Source: Pseudochelatococcus lubricantis (GTDB lineage: Bacteria > Pseudomonadota > Alphaproteobacteria > Rhizobiales > Beijerinckiaceae). From it: a stretch of 64,000 nt of DNA. The notes under the pieces were generated by a model that was given only the letters and a program-made list of their open reading frames with translations, was not told the DNA's origin and did not search any database. Positions 1 through 8,029 of the stretch are shown piece by piece (position 1 is the first letter of the stretch; every line of letters begins with the position of its first letter). Where the stretch lies: NCBI RefSeq assembly GCF_042432495.1, contig NZ_JBHLXC010000002.1, forward strand, positions 1,302,001 to 1,366,000. Reading direction: 5' to 3'. The position numbers were made by a program, and so were the translations under genes.

Positions 1-514
1 CCGTCACCGTCAGCGCCATGCGCGCGCCCTCGCGCGCACCCGGATTATGGTGCCAGTAGCCGATCAGCAGAAAGGAAAAAAGGCTCGTGAGTTCCCAGAA
101 GAAAACCATCTGGATGAGGTTGCCGGAAAGGACGACCCCCAGCATCGACCCCATGAAGGCAAGCAGAAACGAGAAGAAGCGCGGGACGGGATCGCGCCGC
201 GACATGTAATAACGCGCGTAGACGACGACCAGAAACCCGATGATGGTGACGAGTCCCGCCATGACCCAGGCAAAACCGTCAAGGCGTATGGTGAAGTTGA
301 ACCCGAGGCTCGGCAGCCATTCCACGCTGCTGCGGATGACGGCGGCGGAGGCCATGTCGCCGTAGAACGAGGCAACGATCACGGAGGCGAGAAGCGTCAC
401 GACCCCCGTCAGCAGCCCGGCGGTGTCCCGCGCGTCGCGCGGCAGCATGGCGACGACGCCGCTCCCCAGGAACGGCAGGGCGATCAGAAAAAGAAGCCGC
501 GCGTCATCCCACAT
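1..514 (-). CDS. Mrp/Pha-type Na+(K+)/H+ antiporter subunit A, N-terminal part
   Basis: About 171 codons are visible; the gene runs off the left edge of the window. I translated it by hand from ATG at 514 (start MWDDARLLFL). The product is a chain of membrane segments with the NuoL/MrpA-like stretch FFWELTSLFSFLLIGYW followed by HHNPGAREGARMA, which is typical of subunit A of multisubunit cation/proton antiporters in the inner membrane. The family normally exceeds 750 residues, so most of the gene lies outside. It diverges from the small HTH gene at 633. The family call is firm; whether it is an MrpA or a fused MrpAB protein cannot be seen. Confidence 0.85.
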   Translation of the reverse strand, partial: MWDDARLLFLIALPFLGSGVVAMLPRDARDTAGLLTGVVTLLASVIVASFYGDMASAAVIRSSVEWLPSLGFNFTIRLDGFAWVMAGLVTIIGFLVVVYARYYMSRRDPVPRFFSFLLAFMGSMLGVVLSGNLIQMVFFWELTSLFSFLLIGYWHHNPGAREGARMALTVT

Positions 515-632
515 GGTTTGCCGAGGTGCCGTTGAGGAGGTCTGGGGGGTGGTGGATGCCTGCCCGTTGCGGAAAGTCACCCATTATGGTTTATTTGGAA
601 TAACAGACGCTAGGGCGGATGTGCAAGAGAAG

Positions 633-917
633 ATGTCACGAACAGGCGCAAAAGGCCTGCTGCCGGAACAATGCCGTGCGGCACGCGGGTTTCTCAATTG
701 GACGCAGGATTGTCTCGCCGAACGGGCGGGCGTTTCCCGCAGCACGGTTCGCGGCTTCGAGGGGCAACGCCACGTGCTCCACCGCACGACGGAGGAGCAG
801 CTTGTCCGCGTGTTGGAAGACGCGGGTATATGTTTTCTCAGCGCCGGCAAGTTTGGGCCGGGCGTCCGGCTGCGCCGGTCGCGGCCGGAGGTCGCGAAGC
901 CGGAACAACCGGTCTGA
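633..917 (+). CDS. small XRE-type helix-turn-helix protein
   Basis: The 94-residue product is almost entirely one HTH domain: QCRAARGFLNWTQDCLAERA followed by GVSRSTVRGFEG, the usual XRE pattern of a first helix, a turn and a recognition helix. A basic tail (RLRRSRPE) ends it. I chose ATG 633, preceded by the purine-rich AAGAGAAG; GTG 621 is possible. Rhizobia carry many such short XRE proteins of unknown target. It is divergent from the antiporter gene, so regulation of that operon is possible but unproven. Confidence 0.7.
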   Translation: MSRTGAKGLLPEQCRAARGFLNWTQDCLAERAGVSRSTVRGFEGQRHVLHRTTEEQLVRVLEDAGICFLSAGKFGPGVRLRRSRPEVAKPEQPV

Positions 918-1306
918 ACCTTTCTTCCATCGGGCATGGGCCGCGCTCCAGAAGCCGGGAAACCGCCACGCGACGCGCGCCGCCACCCGGCGGTCACGCT
1001 GACGGTTGACCGCATCAGAGAACGCAAAAGGGGCCGCATTGCGACCTGCGCTCATTTTGGTGGTGAAATCGGCGCCACCGCGTGCGGCGCGGGCAAGGGC
1101 AGGGGGCGGGAACCGGGGATAACGGCACTTGCAGCCGCTGCCGCGCTGATGCGTCGATTTTCGCCGGGCTGGTTTCACCGAGAATCGATGTAAAGGTTCA
1201 ATTCCCGGAAGCGCACCGACCCCCGCAACTTCATTCTCCCATATCGGGAAACGGAACCAGCAGGGCGCGCATGCACGTCCCGCCTCTACGATCTGACTGG
1301 AGCGCC
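918..1306. other. 389-base intergenic stretch without a convincing gene
   Basis: Open frames exist on both strands here, but they have no recognisable domain, start in GC-rich sequence and continue into neighbouring genes in other frames. I see no tRNA, strong hairpin or repeat. It probably holds the promoter of the membrane protein gene at 1307. Confidence 0.5.
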
Positions 1307-1888
1307 ATGTTTCGCCGTCTTTACGATTGGGTCCTCACCCTGTCGGGCAGTCGCCACGCCATCTGGGCTCTGGCGGCCGTTTCGTTCGCCGAGAGTTCAT
1401 TCTTCCCGGTGCCGCCGGATGTGCTGCTGCTGCCGATGGCGCTCGCCAAGCCCAACCGGGCGCTGCTCTACGCCGGCGTCTGCACCGTTTCGTCTGTGCT
1501 GGGCGGCCTGCTGGGCTATGCCATCGGCGCCCTGTTGTACGATTCGATCGGCCAATGGCTGATTTCCGCCTATGGCTACGGCGAGAACCTTGAGGCGTTC
1601 CGGCAGGCCTACGCGCAGTATGGAGAATGGATCATTCTCATCAAGGGCATAACGCCGATCCCGTACAAGCTCGTGACGATCACCTCCGGCTTCGCCGGCT
1701 ATGATCTGATGTGGTTCACGATATTGTCGATTATCACGCGCGGCGCCCGCTTCTATCTGTTGGCCGGACTGCTCCATCGCTACGGCAATCCGATTCGCCA
1801 GATCGTGGAGGAGCATTTCGGGCTTGTGCTCGGCGTGCTGGCCGTTTTCGTCGTGGCGGGGTTCGTGGGCGTGAGATACGTGTTCTGA
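1307..1888 (+). CDS. YqaA/DedA-family (SNARE-associated type) inner membrane protein
   Basis: The 193-residue protein has several membrane segments and the features of the YqaA branch of the DedA superfamily: SFAESSFFPVPPDVLLLP near the N-terminus and GITPIPYKLVTITSGF in the middle, with acidic, proline and basic residues inside membrane segments. DedA proteins are linked to lipid carrier recycling and membrane homeostasis; the role of the YqaA branch is unclear. ATG 1307 begins MFRRLYDW and removes an implausible upstream extension. The dsbB gene follows after 64 bases, a pairing I recall from other rhizobia. Confidence 0.85.
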   Translation: MFRRLYDWVLTLSGSRHAIWALAAVSFAESSFFPVPPDVLLLPMALAKPNRALLYAGVCTVSSVLGGLLGYAIGALLYDSIGQWLISAYGYGENLEAFRQAYAQYGEWIILIKGITPIPYKLVTITSGFAGYDLMWFTILSIITRGARFYLLAGLLHRYGNPIRQIVEEHFGLVLGVLAVFVVAGFVGVRYVF

Positions 1889-1952
1889 ACGGTTTCCACC
1901 TGTCGCGGATGGTGCGTTCCACGGGCGACATATGAAGGGGTGAGACATCCAA

Positions 1953-2462
1953 ATGCTGCCGTTTCTGGAAAGCCTGACCGTGTTCCGGGCATCTCTCGTC
2001 GTTCTGGCGGTTTCCGTTCTCGCCATCGCGGGCGCGTTCTATTTCCAGTATGTCCTGCACCTGCCGCCTTGCCCGCTGTGCCTGATCCAGCGCTGGCCGT
2101 TCTATGCAGCCATGCCCGCGGCGCTGATCGCCGCCGTGCTGTCGCGACCGTTGCAGGAGCCATCCCGCTGGTCGCGCCTGCTGCTTGGCGCCATCGCGCT
2201 GGCGTTTCTGGCGGGCGCCGGCGTCGCAGCCTACCATACGGGCATCGAGTGGAAATTCTGGCAGGGGCCGGAAAGCTGCAGCGGCACGCTTACCGTAGCA
2301 AACGATGCCAGTGCATTCCTGCAGCGGCTGCAGACGGTCCAGGTCGTCCGCTGCGACGAGGCGGCGTGGCGGTTCGCCGGCCTGTCCCTTGCGGGCTGGA
2401 ACGTGCTGATTTCGTTTGGCCTCGCAGTAACAGCTGCCTGGGGCTCCCGCAGCCGGTGGTGA
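1953..2462 (+). CDS. DsbB-family disulfide bond formation protein
   Basis: The 169-residue protein has four membrane segments and the two cysteine pairs expected of DsbB: CPLC at residues 40-43 after the first helix, and Cys109 and Cys134 in the second periplasmic loop (PESCSG, VVRCDE). It should pass electrons from periplasmic DsbA to quinone in the inner membrane. Arg47 just after CPLC fits the conserved arginine near the quinone site. Length agrees with the family (about 165-180). It probably shares a transcript with the upstream membrane protein gene. Confidence 0.9.
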   Translation: MLPFLESLTVFRASLVVLAVSVLAIAGAFYFQYVLHLPPCPLCLIQRWPFYAAMPAALIAAVLSRPLQEPSRWSRLLLGAIALAFLAGAGVAAYHTGIEWKFWQGPESCSGTLTVANDASAFLQRLQTVQVVRCDEAAWRFAGLSLAGWNVLISFGLAVTAAWGSRSRW

Positions 2463-2621
2463 TGCGGCGGGAGGGAAACCGGAGACGCCCCGCGTCGGGA
2501 CGCGCTCCGGTTCCATAACGTGTCTTCTCCGAATCGCGTGTTAGCGGGCACGCGGTTTCCGGGCGGCTACGGGACGCTTCCCCGGCGGAAGCTCCGGAGA
2601 TATTTCTGTACTAAAAGAAAG

Positions 2622-2706
2622 TGGTGCGGGTGGTCGGAATCGAACCGACACTCCTTTCGGAACCGGATTTTGAGTCCGGCGCGTCTACCAGTTCCACCAC
2701 ACCCGC
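2622..2706 (-). tRNA. tRNA-Leu(CAA)
   Basis: On the minus strand the acceptor stem GCGGGTG pairs with CACCCGC, and the 3' CCA is encoded (2622-2624). The anticodon arm CCGGA-CTCAAAA-TCCGG gives anticodon CAA, reading UUG. A long variable arm, typical of tRNA-Leu, precedes the T arm GTCGGTTCGATTCCGAC. Length is 85 bases including CCA. Confidence 0.97.
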
Positions 2707-2941
2707 ACAATCGACCTGCCGTCCAGGCCCTCGTATCCCAGGCCTGTTGTCCCGCGGCGCCATCTGGCACGCGGCCTCCGGCACGGACAGAAGCACTGTT
2801 TGCCATATGTCGCCGTCCCAAGTCCAGCCCCTTGTGGGCCGGTTCCACAGGGCCTGCGGCTCAAGGGCTGCCGGGGGGATTGTCCTTGCAATTTCGGCAG
2901 CACGGTTGGAAAGTGCGTGCATTCGAGGGAGAAAAACGCTT

Positions 2942-3652
2942 ATGGCAGTCAACAAAGTCTATCCTGATGCGCGCGCGGCGCTTGACGGCGTTCTGCGCGA
3001 CGGCATGACGATCATGGCCGGCGGTTTCGGCCTGTGCGGCATTCCGGAGAAGCTGATCGACGCGCTGGTAGAGAGCGGCGTCAAGGACCTCACCGTTATT
3101 TCCAACAACTGCGGCATCGATGGCGTCGGGCTTGGCAAGCTGCTGGATCGCGGCCAGATCCGGAAGATGATCTCGTCCTATGTCGGCGAAAACAAGCTGT
3201 TCGCGGAGCAGTACCTCTCCGGCAAGCTTGAGCTTGAGTTCAACCCGCAGGGCACCCTCGCCGAGCGCATCCGCGCCGGCGGCGCGGGCATTCCCGCCTT
3301 CTTCACCAAAACCGGCGTCGGTACGCTGGTGGCGGAAGGCAAGGACCTGCGCGAGTTCGACGGCGAGACCTACGTCATGGAGCGCGCGCTCAAGGCGGAC
3401 CTCGCCATCGTCAAGGCCCAGATCGGTGATACCGAGGGCAACCTGATCTTCAGCAAGACGGCGCGCAACTTCAATCCGGAAATGGCGACCGCCGCCGAGG
3501 TCACCGTCGCCGAGGTCGAGGAACTCGTCGACGTGGGCGGCATCGATCCCGATGCGATCCATACCCCCGGCATTTTCGTGTCGCGGATCATTCACGGCAC
3601 CAGCTACGAAAAGCGCATCGAACGGGTGACGACCCGCCCGCGCGCGGCCTGA
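2942..3652 (+). CDS. scoA: 3-oxoacid CoA-transferase subunit A (succinyl-CoA:acetoacetate)
   Basis: The 236-residue alpha subunit transfers CoA from succinyl-CoA to a 3-oxoacid such as acetoacetate, in ketone body or polyhydroxybutyrate breakdown. The family stretch IMAGGFGLCGIPEKLIDAL lies at residues 24-42, followed by VISNNCGIDGVGLG and FFTKTGVGTLVAEGK. ATG 2942 (MAVNKVYPDA) follows GAGGGAGAAAAACGCTT and matches the normal start. scoB begins 11 bases after the stop, so the two form an operon. A long upstream extension of the frame runs through the tRNA gene and is not coding. Confidence 0.95.
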   Translation: MAVNKVYPDARAALDGVLRDGMTIMAGGFGLCGIPEKLIDALVESGVKDLTVISNNCGIDGVGLGKLLDRGQIRKMISSYVGENKLFAEQYLSGKLELEFNPQGTLAERIRAGGAGIPAFFTKTGVGTLVAEGKDLREFDGETYVMERALKADLAIVKAQIGDTEGNLIFSKTARNFNPEMATAAEVTVAEVEELVDVGGIDPDAIHTPGIFVSRIIHGTSYEKRIERVTTRPRAA

Positions 3653-3663
3653 GGGAGGCAGAC

Positions 3664-4308
3664 ATGGCCTGGACACGCGAACAGATGGCGGAACGCGCCG
3701 CCAAGGAACTCGGCGACGGCTTTTACGTCAATCTCGGCATCGGCATTCCGACGCTCGTCGCCAATTACATCCCCGACGGCATCACCGTGACGCTGCAGAG
3801 CGAGAACGGCATGCTCGGCATGGGGCCCTTTCCCTACGAGGGCGAGGAAGACCCCGATCTCATCAACGCCGGCAAGCAGACGATCACCGCCCTGCCCCAT
3901 TCGAGCTTCTTCAGCTCGGCGACCAGCTTCGGCATGATTCGCGGCGGGCACATCGACCTGTCGATTCTCGGCGCGATGCAGGTGTCGCAGAAGGGCGATC
4001 TCGCCAACTGGATGATTCCGGGCAAGATGGTCAAGGGCATGGGCGGCGCCATGGACCTCGTCGCCGGCGTGAAGCGCGTCGTCGTCGTGATGGAGCACAC
4101 CGCCAAGGGCGAGCCCAAGATCCTTGAGGAATGCGACCTGCCGCTGACCGGCAAGGGAGTCGTCGACCTGATCATCACCGATCTCGCCGTCTTCGAGGTC
4201 GATTCAGACGGCCTGACGCTGACCGAACTCGCCGACGGCGTGACGCTCGACGAGGTGAAGGCCGGCACGGCAGCGCCGTTCCGCATCGCCGGCGGCCTCG
4301 CGGCGTAG
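3664..4308 (+). CDS. scoB: 3-oxoacid CoA-transferase subunit B
   Basis: The 214-residue beta subunit carries the catalytic glutamate (Glu47) in QSENGMLGMGPFP, which forms the glutamyl-CoA intermediate. GIGIPTLVANYIP precedes it and GGHIDLSILGAMQV follows, as in SCOT family B subunits. A ribosome site (GAGGGAGGCAGAC) lies directly before the ATG. Length matches the usual 210-220. A perfect 14-bp hairpin follows the stop at 4318. Confidence 0.95.
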   Translation: MAWTREQMAERAAKELGDGFYVNLGIGIPTLVANYIPDGITVTLQSENGMLGMGPFPYEGEEDPDLINAGKQTITALPHSSFFSSATSFGMIRGGHIDLSILGAMQVSQKGDLANWMIPGKMVKGMGGAMDLVAGVKRVVVVMEHTAKGEPKILEECDLPLTGKGVVDLIITDLAVFEVDSDGLTLTELADGVTLDEVKAGTAAPFRIAGGLAA

Positions 4309-4317
4309 GATTATCCA

Positions 4318-4350
4318 CAGGCGAAATGCCCGTTATGGGCATTTCGCCTG
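4318..4350 (+). terminator. perfect 14-bp hairpin after scoB
   Basis: The arms CAGGCGAAATGCCC and GGGCATTTCGCCTG enclose the loop GTTAT, ten bases after the scoB stop. There is no T-run after the stem, so it is either a terminator without a U-tract or an mRNA-stabilising 3' hairpin. Confidence 0.6.
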
Positions 4351-4377
4351 CGATCCGCGATTTATGCGCCATGACGC

Positions 4378-4439
4378 TTGCGGACAGGAAATCGCGGCGT
4401 TATAAGCCGTTCCTGTCGTGGTTGTCCGCTCTTGCGGAC
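4378..4439 (+). promoter_or_regulatory. candidate tRNA-Pro promoter with nested inverted repeats
   Basis: TTGCGG at 4378 and TTATAA at 4400 are spaced 16 bases apart and could be -35 and -10 boxes for the tRNA at 4451. An 8-bp inverted repeat GACAGGAA/TTCCTGTC (4383-4390, 4410-4417) straddles the -10 box, and a hairpin GTCCGC-TCTT-GCGGAC (4424-4439) lies just before the tRNA. Promoter assignment is inference from these matches. Confidence 0.4.
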
Positions 4440-4450
4440 GGGCGATGTGT

Positions 4451-4527
4451 CGGAGCGTAGCGCAGTCTGGTAGCGCACCTCGTTCGGGACGAGGGGGTCG
4501 GAGGTTCGAATCCTCTCGCTCCGACCA
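4451..4527 (+). tRNA. tRNA-Pro(CGG)
   Basis: The acceptor stem CGGAGCG pairs with CGCTCCG, followed by A and an encoded CCA. The anticodon arm CCTCG-TTCGGGA-CGAGG gives anticodon CGG, reading CCG. The T arm is CGGAGGTTCGAATCCTCTC. Length is 77 bases. Confidence 0.97.
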
Positions 4528-4650
4528 TGTTTCACAGGCTTGGGCAGGTGTGTTCAAGCCGCGCCGGCTTCCCCGACGGTTCCCATATTTTGATTGTTCA
4601 AGCCCATATGAGCTGCTTGCGGTGTTATGCGTCGTATCCTGGCGCATCTT

Positions 4651-4682
4651 CGGGCATGACAGGCGTTGCCTGTCCCTGCCCG
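4651..4682. terminator. strong two-part hairpin between tRNA-Pro and phnN
   Basis: The inner stem GACAGGC-GTT-GCCTGTC (4658-4674) is extended by CGGGCA/TGCCCG (4651-4656, 4677-4682) with a small internal bulge. It lies between converging genes, 76 bases past the phnN stop and 123 bases past the tRNA, and could end either transcript. There is no T-run on either side. Confidence 0.45.
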
Positions 4683-4757
4683 GGAAACGCGCTGTCAGGC
4701 TCATAATATCAGGTGAGAAAACCGTCTCGGGCAGGAAAGCCGCTCTACAGACGCCCG

Positions 4758-5345
4758 CTACACATCCGCTTTGGCGGCTTTCGTCCTCTCTACGGCGCGG
4801 CGCAGGAAGCTCACCAGCCGTTCGCCGCCGATCTCGACCGGGCCCGTGTTCATGATGGTGAGATCGGGCATGAGGACGGCACTCAGCTTGCGGTTCCGTT
4901 CGAGGCGGGCGGCGATGCTGGCGCTCGATTCGCGGCCGCGCTTGCGCAGCCGTTCCGTAATAATGGCGGGCGGCGCGGTGATCAGCACCACGAAAACGTG
5001 TTCGAACAGATCGAAAACCTGCGGGACGACGGCGCGGGAGACGTTGCACACCGCGACCTTGCCGTCCGCGATCGCTTCCGCGACGCTCAGTGGCAGGGCG
5101 TAGCTCAGGCCGTGCGCCTGCCAGTGAAGGGCGAAGGCGCCGTCACGGACGCCTTCGTCGAACGCGGTCTGGGTGATGGTGTCGTGATCTTCCGAATCGT
5201 TGCTCGCCCGCGTCACCAGCCGGCGCGGAAAAACGACGTCCGCGTCGTCGGCAAGTCCCGCGCGTGCCTTCGCCAGCAAGCTGTCCTTGCCCGCGCCGCT
5301 TGGTCCGACAATGCAGACGAAGGCGCCTGTGGTGAGATTGGTCAT
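4758..5345 (-). CDS. phnN: ribose 1,5-bisphosphate phosphokinase PhnN
   Basis: The 195-residue kinase phosphorylates ribose 1,5-bisphosphate to PRPP, the last step in recycling the ribose used in C-P lyase chemistry. A P-loop CIVGPSGAGKDSLLAKAR lies near the N-terminus (residues 11-28), followed by guanylate-kinase-like features: RRLVTR, HWQAHGLSYALP and RLRKRGRESSASIAARLER. Its ATG overlaps the end of phnM by four bases (ATGA), so the two are translationally coupled. It is the last gene of the phn operon. Confidence 0.93.
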   Translation of the reverse strand: MTNLTTGAFVCIVGPSGAGKDSLLAKARAGLADDADVVFPRRLVTRASNDSEDHDTITQTAFDEGVRDGAFALHWQAHGLSYALPLSVAEAIADGKVAVCNVSRAVVPQVFDLFEHVFVVLITAPPAIITERLRKRGRESSASIAARLERNRKLSAVLMPDLTIMNTGPVEIGGERLVSFLRRAVERTKAAKADV

Positions 5346-6496
5346 GCTACCCTGCGCCCCTCACGCCACACCTCCCGAACCACCGGAACATCGCCGGAAA
5401 TGTGCGCCCGCACGATATCGGCGCGGAGGCCGGCCTCAAGCGTGCCCCTGTCGGCGAGCCCGGCCGCCCTCGCCGGATTGGCGGTGACGGTGGCGAGCGC
5501 CTTCGGCAGGCTGATTTCCGGCACGCGCCGGGGCAGGTCGAAGGCCGCCATCAGGAGGCTGGCCGGCACGTAGTCGGAGGACAGAAGGTCGAGAATGCCC
5601 TCGCGTGCCAGCGTTTCGGCGGCGATGTTGCCGGAGTGGGAGCCGCCGCGCACGACGTTAGGGCCGCCCATCATCACCTGAATGCCGGCGGCGTGGGAGG
5701 CCTGCGCGGCTTCCATCGTCGTGGGGAACTCGGCCACCGCGACACCGTCGGCGACGGCCTGCGCGACGTGCTCCTTCGTGCCGTCGTCGTGGCTCGCCAG
5801 CACCGCGCCGTGCTCGCGGGCGAACTCCACCAGCGCCTGCCGGTGCCGGGCAGCGTTGCGCTCGTGCAGGTCGAGTCGCCACGCGATCAGCTTGCTCGCT
5901 TCCTCGTCGGAGGCGTCCGACTTGCCCATGTAGTACGTTTTCCAGATGGAGATGTCGCGGAACTGCCGTTGGCCGGGCGTGTGATCCATCAGCGACATGA
6001 GATGCACGGGATAGCGCGCGGCGTATCCCTCGGCCTGCTCCAGCACGTCCGACGACGAGATTTCGCAGCGCAGGTGCGTGCGGTGTTCGGCGCGCAGGTG
6101 GCCCGATGCCTTGGCGGCGGCGAGCGCTTCCGACAGCTGCCACAGATCGTCGTTATCAAGCGACGCGAGGTCGAAGTCCGAACCGACGCGCAGTGAATCG
6201 AACACCGTCGTGATGCCGGCCGAGGCGATCTGCGCATCATAGGCCATGACGGCGCTCAGCGCATGCCAGCGCACGTGGGGGCGCGGAATGAAGTGGCTCT
6301 CGATGTGGTCCGTGTGCAGTTCGATCAGGCCCGGCAGCAGATAATCGCCGCCGACGTCGAAGCCGCGTTCCGGCGCCCGCCCCTCCCCGATTTCAGCGAT
6401 CCGGCCTTCCGAAATCGCGATCCAGCCCTGTTCCACCACCCGGTCGGGAAGGATGAGGATAGCGTTTTCGAGAATGTAATTGTCAGTCGTTGTCAT
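5342..6496 (-). CDS. phnM: alpha-D-ribose 1-methylphosphonate 5-triphosphate diphosphatase PhnM
   Basis: This 384-residue amidohydrolase removes pyrophosphate from the product of the PhnGHIL transfer step, making the substrate of the PhnJ lyase. Visible metal-site motifs are PGLIELHTDHIESHF, DHTPGQRQF and ASHDDGT, with a C-terminal LLSSDYVPASLLMAAF. I start it at ATG 6496 (MTTTDNYILENA), preceded by AAAGAAGAA; the 38 extra codons of the open frame have no family similarity. It lies 40 bases after phnL and overlaps phnN. Confidence 0.94.
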   Translation of the reverse strand: MTTTDNYILENAILILPDRVVEQGWIAISEGRIAEIGEGRAPERGFDVGGDYLLPGLIELHTDHIESHFIPRPHVRWHALSAVMAYDAQIASAGITTVFDSLRVGSDFDLASLDNDDLWQLSEALAAAKASGHLRAEHRTHLRCEISSSDVLEQAEGYAARYPVHLMSLMDHTPGQRQFRDISIWKTYYMGKSDASDEEASKLIAWRLDLHERNAARHRQALVEFAREHGAVLASHDDGTKEHVAQAVADGVAVAEFPTTMEAAQASHAAGIQVMMGGPNVVRGGSHSGNIAAETLAREGILDLLSSDYVPASLLMAAFDLPRRVPEISLPKALATVTANPARAAGLADRGTLEAGLRADIVRAHISGDVPVVREVWREGRRVA

Positions 6497-6536
6497 GAAG
6501 ATTCTTCTTTTTGAGGCTCTCGCGTCGGGGGCCGGC

Positions 6537-7247
6537 TCAGGCGGCATGTGAGTCGGCGAAGTGGCGAATATCAATGATACGGTCCGCCACCTGCGCGCGC
6601 ACGTCCTCATCGTGGAAAATGCCGATCATGGCCATCCCGCGGCGCTTGCGCTCGTTGATGAGGTCGACGACCACCTTCCGGTTGTCCGCGTCCAGGGAGG
6701 CGGTCGGCTCATCGAGCAGCAGCAGCGGCCGCTCTGCCGCGAGCCCGCGCGCCACGTTCACCCGCTGCTGCTCGCCGCCGGAAAAGGTGGCAGGCGGCAG
6801 CGACCACAGGCTCTCGCGCACGTTGAGCATGGCCAGCAGATGCCGCGCCCGCGCCTGCGCCTCCTCGGCTTCCACGCCGCCCTCGCGCGCCGCCTCCGCG
6901 ACGATTTCGAGCGTGGGGACGCGCGGAATGACGCGCAGGAACTGGCTGACATACCCCATCGCCGAGCGGCGCAGCGCCAGCACCCGCCTCGGCGAGGCCG
7001 ACGCCACGTCGACGTAGGTGCCGCGGTCGTCGACGAGGATGGCGCCGCTATCGCAGCGGTAGGTGCCGTAGATCATCTTCAGGATGGAGGACTTGCCCGC
7101 GCCCGAGGGGCCGCCCAGCACCACGCACTCGCCCGGCTCGACGCTGAAGCTCACGCCCGCGACCACGCCGATGCGCGTGCCGCCCTGCAGATGGAGCGTG
7201 AAGCTCTTGGTGACGTTGTCGAGAATCAGAACAGGTTGCGTACTCAT
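6537..7247 (-). CDS. phnL: C-P lyase ABC-type ATPase PhnL
   Basis: The 236-residue ABC ATPase has Walker A GGPSGAGKSSILKM, signature FSGGEQQRVNVARGLA, Walker B LLLLDEPTASLD and the switch histidine in IGIFHDEDV. PhnL belongs to the C-P lyase complex rather than an importer. The typical PhnL stretch MGYVSQFLRVIPRVPTLEIV lies mid-protein. Its start overlaps the phnK stop by four bases. Confidence 0.93.
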   Translation of the reverse strand: MSTQPVLILDNVTKSFTLHLQGGTRIGVVAGVSFSVEPGECVVLGGPSGAGKSSILKMIYGTYRCDSGAILVDDRGTYVDVASASPRRVLALRRSAMGYVSQFLRVIPRVPTLEIVAEAAREGGVEAEEAQARARHLLAMLNVRESLWSLPPATFSGGEQQRVNVARGLAAERPLLLLDEPTASLDADNRKVVVDLINERKRRGMAMIGIFHDEDVRAQVADRIIDIRHFADSHAA

Positions 7248-8029
7248 GCCGCCAGCACCGATGAAACGAGAAGTTGGGTATAGGCTTCGCGGGGGTCGTC
7301 CAGCACCTGATCCGCCAGGCCGGCTTCGATCACGTGACCCGCGCGCATGACCATAATTCGGTGAGACAACAATCGTGCGACGGCGAGGTCATGCGTGACG
7401 ATAATCACGGCGAGCCCCATTTCGCGCACCAGGGAACGCACCAGATCAAGCAACCGCGCCTGCACGGAGACGTCGAGGCCGGAGGTCGGCTCGTCCATGA
7501 AGACGAGGCGTGGTCCCGTCACCAGATTGCGTGCGATCTGCAAGCGCTGGCGCATGCCGCCGGAAAAGCTCCGCGGCGTGTCATCGATGCGCGCGGTGTC
7601 GATCTCGACCCGCTGCAGCCAATCGCCCGCCGTGGCGCGGATGCGGCCGTAATGGCGGCTGCCGACCGCCATCAACCGCTCGCCGACGTTGCCGCCGGCG
7701 GACACGCCCATCCGCAGGCCCTCGCGCGCATCCTGCCGCACGAAGCCCCAGTCCGTACGCAGCAGCAGCCGGCGCTCGGACTCCGACAGGGTAGCGAGAT
7801 CGCGCGTCTCTCCGTCGCGCATGCGGTAGAGCACGGTGCCGGAAGTCGGCGCGAGTTCGTTGGCGAGCAGCGACAGCAGCGTGGACTTGCCGGACCCCGA
7901 TTCGCCGACGATGGCCAGCACCTCGCCTTCGTAGAGATCGAAGCTGACGTCGGCGCAGCCGATGCGGTTGCCGTAATATTTGGTCAGGCCGCGTGTCGAG
8001 AGCAGCGGCCGGTCGTCGTCAACGCTCAT
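7244..8029 (-). CDS. phnK: C-P lyase ABC-type ATPase PhnK
   Basis: The 261-residue ABC ATPase has Walker A GESGSGKSTLLSLL, signature SFSGGMRQRLQIARNL, Walker B RLVFMDEPTSGLD and IVTHDLAVARLL. PhnK docks on the PhnGHIJ core and couples ATP hydrolysis to the lyase cycle. I start it at ATG 8029 (MSVDDDRPLL); the longer open frame is the shadow of phnJ. It overlaps the phnJ end by 11 bases and the phnL start by four. Confidence 0.93.
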   Translation of the reverse strand: MSVDDDRPLLSTRGLTKYYGNRIGCADVSFDLYEGEVLAIVGESGSGKSTLLSLLANELAPTSGTVLYRMRDGETRDLATLSESERRLLLRTDWGFVRQDAREGLRMGVSAGGNVGERLMAVGSRHYGRIRATAGDWLQRVEIDTARIDDTPRSFSGGMRQRLQIARNLVTGPRLVFMDEPTSGLDVSVQARLLDLVRSLVREMGLAVIIVTHDLAVARLLSHRIMVMRAGHVIEAGLADQVLDDPREAYTQLLVSSVLAA

